A stretch of 8,499 nt of DNA from an uncultured Bacteroides sp. (GTDB taxonomy: Bacteria; Bacteroidota; Bacteroidia; Bacteroidales; Bacteroidaceae), in NCBI GenBank assembly GCA_947071285.1, contig CAMTFK010000197.1, positions 1 through 8,499 of the forward strand, written 5' to 3'. Of the stretch, positions 5,367-8,499 are shown one piece after another (within the stretch, counting starts at the first letter, position 1; the number at the start of each line of letters is the position of its first letter). The notes below the pieces were generated by a model. The model had not been told where the DNA came from. It saw only the letters and a program-made list of their open reading frames with translations, and ran no database searches. Both the position numbers and the translations under genes were made by a program.

Positions 5367-7250
5367 ATGATGGACACTCATGACACTAATCTCCCCGAAA
5401 AGGCGGTAGAATTAGAAGAAGACAAGAAAGCAGCAGAGGTTTCCGAACCGGCTCTGATGGAAACTCCGGCTGAAGAAGCTACACAGGAAGAGAAACCGGT
5501 GGAAGCTACGCAGGAAGAAAAGCCGGTAGAAACCACACAAAAACTAAGTAAGGAAGAAATCCTTGCCAAGTTGAAAGAAATCTCCGCAGAGGTGGAAAAT
5601 GCCGGAAAGCAAGAGATAGACAGTCTGAAACAGGCTTTCTATAAACTGCACAATGCCGAACAGGAAGCGGCAAAGAAGCTTTTCATTGAAAACGGAGGAG
5701 CAGCCGAGAATTTCGTTCCGGTAGCAGACGCCGTAGAAGAGGAGTTCAAGAATATCATGTCCGTCATTAAAGAAAAAAGAGGTGCATTGTCAGCCGAACA
5801 AGAACAACAGAAAGAGCTGAACCTGCAAATCAAACTTTCCATAATTGAGGAACTGAAAGAACTGGTAGAGTCGCCCGACGATGCCAACAAATCCTATACC
5901 GAATTCAAGAAACTACAGCAACAATGGAACGAGGTTAAACTCATTCCGCAGGCCAAAATCAACGAGCTGTGGAAGAGCTATCAACTCTATGTGGAGAAGT
6001 TCTACGACTTGTTGAAGCTGAACAATGAATTCCGTGAATACGACTTCAAGAAAAACCTGGAGATAAAGACACACTTATGCGAAGCTGCCGAGAAACTGGC
6101 AGACGAACAGGATGTTGTGTCGGCTTTCCATCAGCTACAGAAGCTACACCAGGAATTCCGCGATACGGGTCCTGTTGCCAAAGAACTGCGTGACGAGGTA
6201 TGGAACCGTTTCAAAGCAGCCTCCACCGCTGTCAACCGCCGCCATCAGCAACACTTCGAATCGCTGAAAGAAGTAGAGCAACATAACCTCGACCAGAAAA
6301 CAGTGATTTGCGAAATCATCGAGGCCATAGACTACAGCGAGTTGACCAACTTTGCAGGCTGGGACAACAAGACACAGGAAATCATCGCCCTGCAAAACAA
6401 GTGGAAAACCATCGGTTTTGCACCGCAGAAGATGAACGTGAAGATATTCGAGCGTTTCCGCAAGGCATGTGACGAGTTCTTCCGCAAAAAAGGCGAATTC
6501 TTCAAGTCTCTGAAAGAGGGAATGAACGTCAATCTGGACAAGAAACGCGCCCTGTGTGAAAAGGCTGAAGCATTGAAAGACAGTACCGACTGGAAAGCAA
6601 CCGCCGACGAACTCACCAAACTGCAAAAAGAATGGAAGACTATTGGTCCGGTGGCCAAGAAATACTCCGATGCGATATGGAAACGCTTCATCTCGGCTTG
6701 CGACTACTTCTTTGAGCAGAAGGGTAAGGCTACGTCTTCTCAACGCTCTGTTGAAGTTGAAAACCTGAACAAGAAGAAAGAAATCATCGAAAAGCTTACT
6801 GCCATCGATGAAAATATGGATACGGATGAAGCGACCCAGATGGTACGCGAACTGATGAAAGAGTGGAACAACATCGGCCATGTGCCTTTCAAAGAGAAAG
6901 ACCGCTTATACAAGCAGTATCACGGGCAGGTGGATAAATTGTTCGCCCACTTCAACATCAGCGCAGCCAGCAAGAAGTTGAACAACTTCAAATCGAACAT
7001 CAACAGTATTCAGGAAGGTAGCCCCCAGGCTCTTTATCGTGAACGCGAGAAGTTGGTTCGTGCGGCAGACGCCATGAAGAACGAGTTGCAGACGTATGAA
7101 AACAATCTCGGCTTCCTGACTACTTCTTCAAAGAAAGGCAACAGCCTGTTGACAGAGTTGAATCGTAAAGTAGAAAAGCTGAAAGCTGACATTGAGCTGG
7201 TAAAAGAAAAAATTAAGGTTATCGATGAATCCATCCGTAGCACCGAATAA
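5367..7250 (+). CDS. DUF349 repeat protein of unknown function
   Basis: A 627-residue hydrophilic, highly charged protein with no signal peptide or membrane segment, so probably cytosolic. Residues 1-65 are acidic and low in complexity, with the nine-residue unit EATQEEKPV repeated at 37-45 and 46-54 and a partial third at 55-58. Residues about 150-530 contain five helical repeats with the DUF349 signature (LQxxWxxIGxxPxKxxxxxWxRFxxACDxFF): cores near 182-213, 258-290, 341-373, 418-450 and 494-528, spaced about 76-83 residues. The third and fourth are closest to consensus, the first two more degenerate. The C-terminus (about 550-627) is predicted coiled coil. The function of DUF349 proteins is not known to me, and the neighbours do not settle it. 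ATG-ATG doublets at 5367 and 5370 make the first residue uncertain by one. A strong terminator closes the gene 26 bp downstream. Confidence 0.9.
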   Translation: MMDTHDTNLPEKAVELEEDKKAAEVSEPALMETPAEEATQEEKPVEATQEEKPVETTQKLSKEEILAKLKEISAEVENAGKQEIDSLKQAFYKLHNAEQEAAKKLFIENGGAAENFVPVADAVEEEFKNIMSVIKEKRGALSAEQEQQKELNLQIKLSIIEELKELVESPDDANKSYTEFKKLQQQWNEVKLIPQAKINELWKSYQLYVEKFYDLLKLNNEFREYDFKKNLEIKTHLCEAAEKLADEQDVVSAFHQLQKLHQEFRDTGPVAKELRDEVWNRFKAASTAVNRRHQQHFESLKEVEQHNLDQKTVICEIIEAIDYSELTNFAGWDNKTQEIIALQNKWKTIGFAPQKMNVKIFERFRKACDEFFRKKGEFFKSLKEGMNVNLDKKRALCEKAEALKDSTDWKATADELTKLQKEWKTIGPVAKKYSDAIWKRFISACDYFFEQKGKATSSQRSVEVENLNKKKEIIEKLTAIDENMDTDEATQMVRELMKEWNNIGHVPFKEKDRLYKQYHGQVDKLFAHFNISAASKKLNNFKSNINSIQEGSPQALYREREKLVRAADAMKNELQTYENNLGFLTTSSKKGNSLLTELNRKVEKLKADIELVKEKIKVIDESIRSTE

Positions 7251-7275
7251 TTTTTAAGCTTACATACAAGTATAA

Positions 7276-7309
7276 AAAAGGCTGTCTCAGAAATTTGAGA
7301 CAGCCTTTT
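7276..7309. terminator. Bidirectional intrinsic terminator
   Basis: A perfect 14-bp stem (7276-7289 with 7296-7309) encloses the six-base loop GAAATT. The core is GGCTGTCTCA paired with TGAGACAGCC. It is flanked by AAAA on one side and TTTT on the other, so each strand reads a GC-rich stem followed by T-rich sequence. It lies 26 bp past the DUF349 stop and 16 bp past the purH-type stop, between convergent genes, where it can end both transcripts. Confidence 0.92.
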
Positions 7310-7324
7310 CATTTCATTTCTATA

Positions 7325-8499
7325 TTAATGGTGGAACAGGCGAATACCTGTAAATGCCATAGCAATGCCATATTTATCACAAGTTTCAATTACATTGTCA
7401 TCGCGTACAGAACCGCCTGCTTGTGCAATGTAGTCTACACCTGTTTTATGTGCCCGTTCTATATTATCTCCAAACGGGAAGAAAGCATCCGAGCCCAAAG
7501 ACACACCTTTCAGCGTATCCAGCCATGCACGTTTTTCTTCACGGGTCAGCACTTCCGGCTTTTCTGCAAAGAACTGTTGCCAAACGCCATCTGCCAAAAC
7601 ATCTTCATGGTCGTCACTGATGTAAATGTCAATGGTATTATCACGGTCGGCACGACGAATTTTCTCTATCCAAGGCAAGTTCAACACTTTCGGGTGCTGG
7701 CGAAGATACCAGATGTCAGCCTTGTTTCCAGCCAAACGGGTACAGTGGATACGACTCTGTTGACCTGCTCCTATGCCGATGGCCTGTCCGTCCTTCACAT
7801 AGCAAACGGAGTTTGACTGTGTATACTTCAAAGTAATCAGTGCTATCATTAAATCACGCTTTGCAGCATCCGGGAAGTTCTTGTTCCGGGTAGGAATATT
7901 AGCAAACAGCTCGTCGCTATTCAACTTAATCTCATTGCGTCCCTGTTCGAAAGTAATTCCAAATACATCTTTGCGTTCAATCGGAGCGGGTTTATAGTCC
8001 AGATTCATTTTAATCACATTATAAGTACCCTTACGCTTATTTTTCAGAATTTCGAGCGCTTCATCAGTATAGCCCGGAGCAATGACACCGTCCGACACTT
8101 CACGATTGATGAAACGGGCGGTTGCTTCGTCACACACATCACTCAAAGCGATGAAGTCTCCATAAGATGACATACGGTCGGCACCACGAGCACGTACATA
8201 GGCATTTGCCAACGGAGAAAGTGGCAGGTCGTCAGCAAAATAAATCTTTTTCATTACCTCGTCAAGTTCCAGACCGATAGCTGCACCTGCCGGACTGACA
8301 TGTTTGAATGAAGTTGCTGCCGGCATACCGGTAGCCTCTTTCAGTTCTTTCACTAACTGCCATCCGTTCAATGCATCCATAAAGTTGATGTATCCCGGAC
8401 GTCCGTTCAGGACTTCGATAGGCAGTTCCCCCTCCTGCATAAAGATGCGGGCCGGCTTCTGATTAGGGTTACAGCCGTACTTGAGTTCTAACTCTTTTG
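7325..8499 (-). CDS. AICAR formyltransferase (PurH-type), 5' end outside window
   Basis: The reading frame is open to the right edge, so the Met at 8440 is internal. Nineteen further residues are visible upstream, including LKYGCNPNQ, the motif that opens the AICAR formyltransferase domain. The enzyme formylates AICAR to FAICAR with 10-formyltetrahydrofolate, the penultimate step of IMP synthesis. Counting from the Met at 8440, active-site features are SFKHVSPAG (K46-H47, the catalytic Lys-His pair), KYTQSNSV (205-212), GAGQQSRIHCTRLAG (224-238), SDAFFPFGDN (317-326) and the C-terminal RLFHH. About 390 residues fall in the window, the full size of the larger (eukaryote-like) formyltransferase domain. 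The likely product is a stand-alone formyltransferase starting only a few codons beyond the edge. A fused N-terminal IMP cyclohydrolase domain cannot be excluded from this window. The frame is intact and ends at a shared terminator. Confidence 0.92.
   Translation of the reverse strand, partial: KELELKYGCNPNQKPARIFMQEGELPIEVLNGRPGYINFMDALNGWQLVKELKEATGMPAATSFKHVSPAGAAIGLELDEVMKKIYFADDLPLSPLANAYVRARGADRMSSYGDFIALSDVCDEATARFINREVSDGVIAPGYTDEALEILKNKRKGTYNVIKMNLDYKPAPIERKDVFGITFEQGRNEIKLNSDELFANIPTRNKNFPDAAKRDLMIALITLKYTQSNSVCYVKDGQAIGIGAGQQSRIHCTRLAGNKADIWYLRQHPKVLNLPWIEKIRRADRDNTIDIYISDDHEDVLADGVWQQFFAEKPEVLTREEKRAWLDTLKGVSLGSDAFFPFGDNIERAHKTGVDYIAQAGGSVRDDNVIETCDKYGIAMAFTGIRLFHH

Noticed and set aside
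6144..6881. 245-codon open frame antisense to the DUF349 gene
   Set aside because: No family motif; the sense frame has five regular repeats. A shadow of coding bias.
7325..8440. Truncated purH pseudogene starting at the Met at 8440
   Set aside because: The frame continues upstream with conserved family residues to the window edge, so the apparent late start is only the edge of the window.

Overview
The window looks like ordinary chromosomal DNA of a Bacteroidales bacterium, most likely Bacteroides. The protein content fits: a PepD dipeptidase, an RsmA with the NYPY variant of the catalytic motif, a multi-repeat DUF349 protein and an AICAR formyltransferase-type PurH. Matches to the Bacteroides promoter pattern (TTTG near -33, TAnnTTTG near -7) occur upstream of genes, and classical Shine-Dalgarno sequences are absent. 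The species cannot be named from the sequence alone.

Layout, left to right. An intrinsic terminator (about 18-58) closes pepD (80-1537, minus). A 309-bp gap (1538-1846) holds a pepD promoter and a striking symmetrical repeat element. Next comes a flippase-like/LPG-synthase-type membrane protein (1847-2830, minus). It is divergent from rsmA (3002-3793, plus); the 171-bp gap between them carries face-to-face -7 boxes and a duplicated repeat module. Then mgtE (3910-5250, plus) and a DUF349 repeat protein (5367-7250, plus). A strong bidirectional terminator (7276-7309) separates that gene from the convergent purH-type gene (7325 to the right edge, minus), whose 5' end lies outside the window.

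The six genes are housekeeping or house-maintenance functions: peptide turnover, envelope lipid or glycan handling, 16S rRNA maturation, Mg2+ uptake, and purine synthesis, plus one protein of unknown role. Only rsmA and mgtE (perhaps with the DUF349 gene) could plausibly share a transcript. No defence system, prophage, transposase, CRISPR array, tRNA or rRNA is visible.

The most unusual object is the non-coding element at 1616-1847. Two 22-bp tandem repeats lead into a perfect 35-bp arm, then a 92-bp core with its own 16-bp hairpin, then the perfect inverted 35-bp arm and two more inverted 22-bp repeats. No ORF explains it. It is best described as a palindromic, possibly mobile or regulatory, intergenic element. 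Smaller repeat modules sit in the gaps before and after rsmA.
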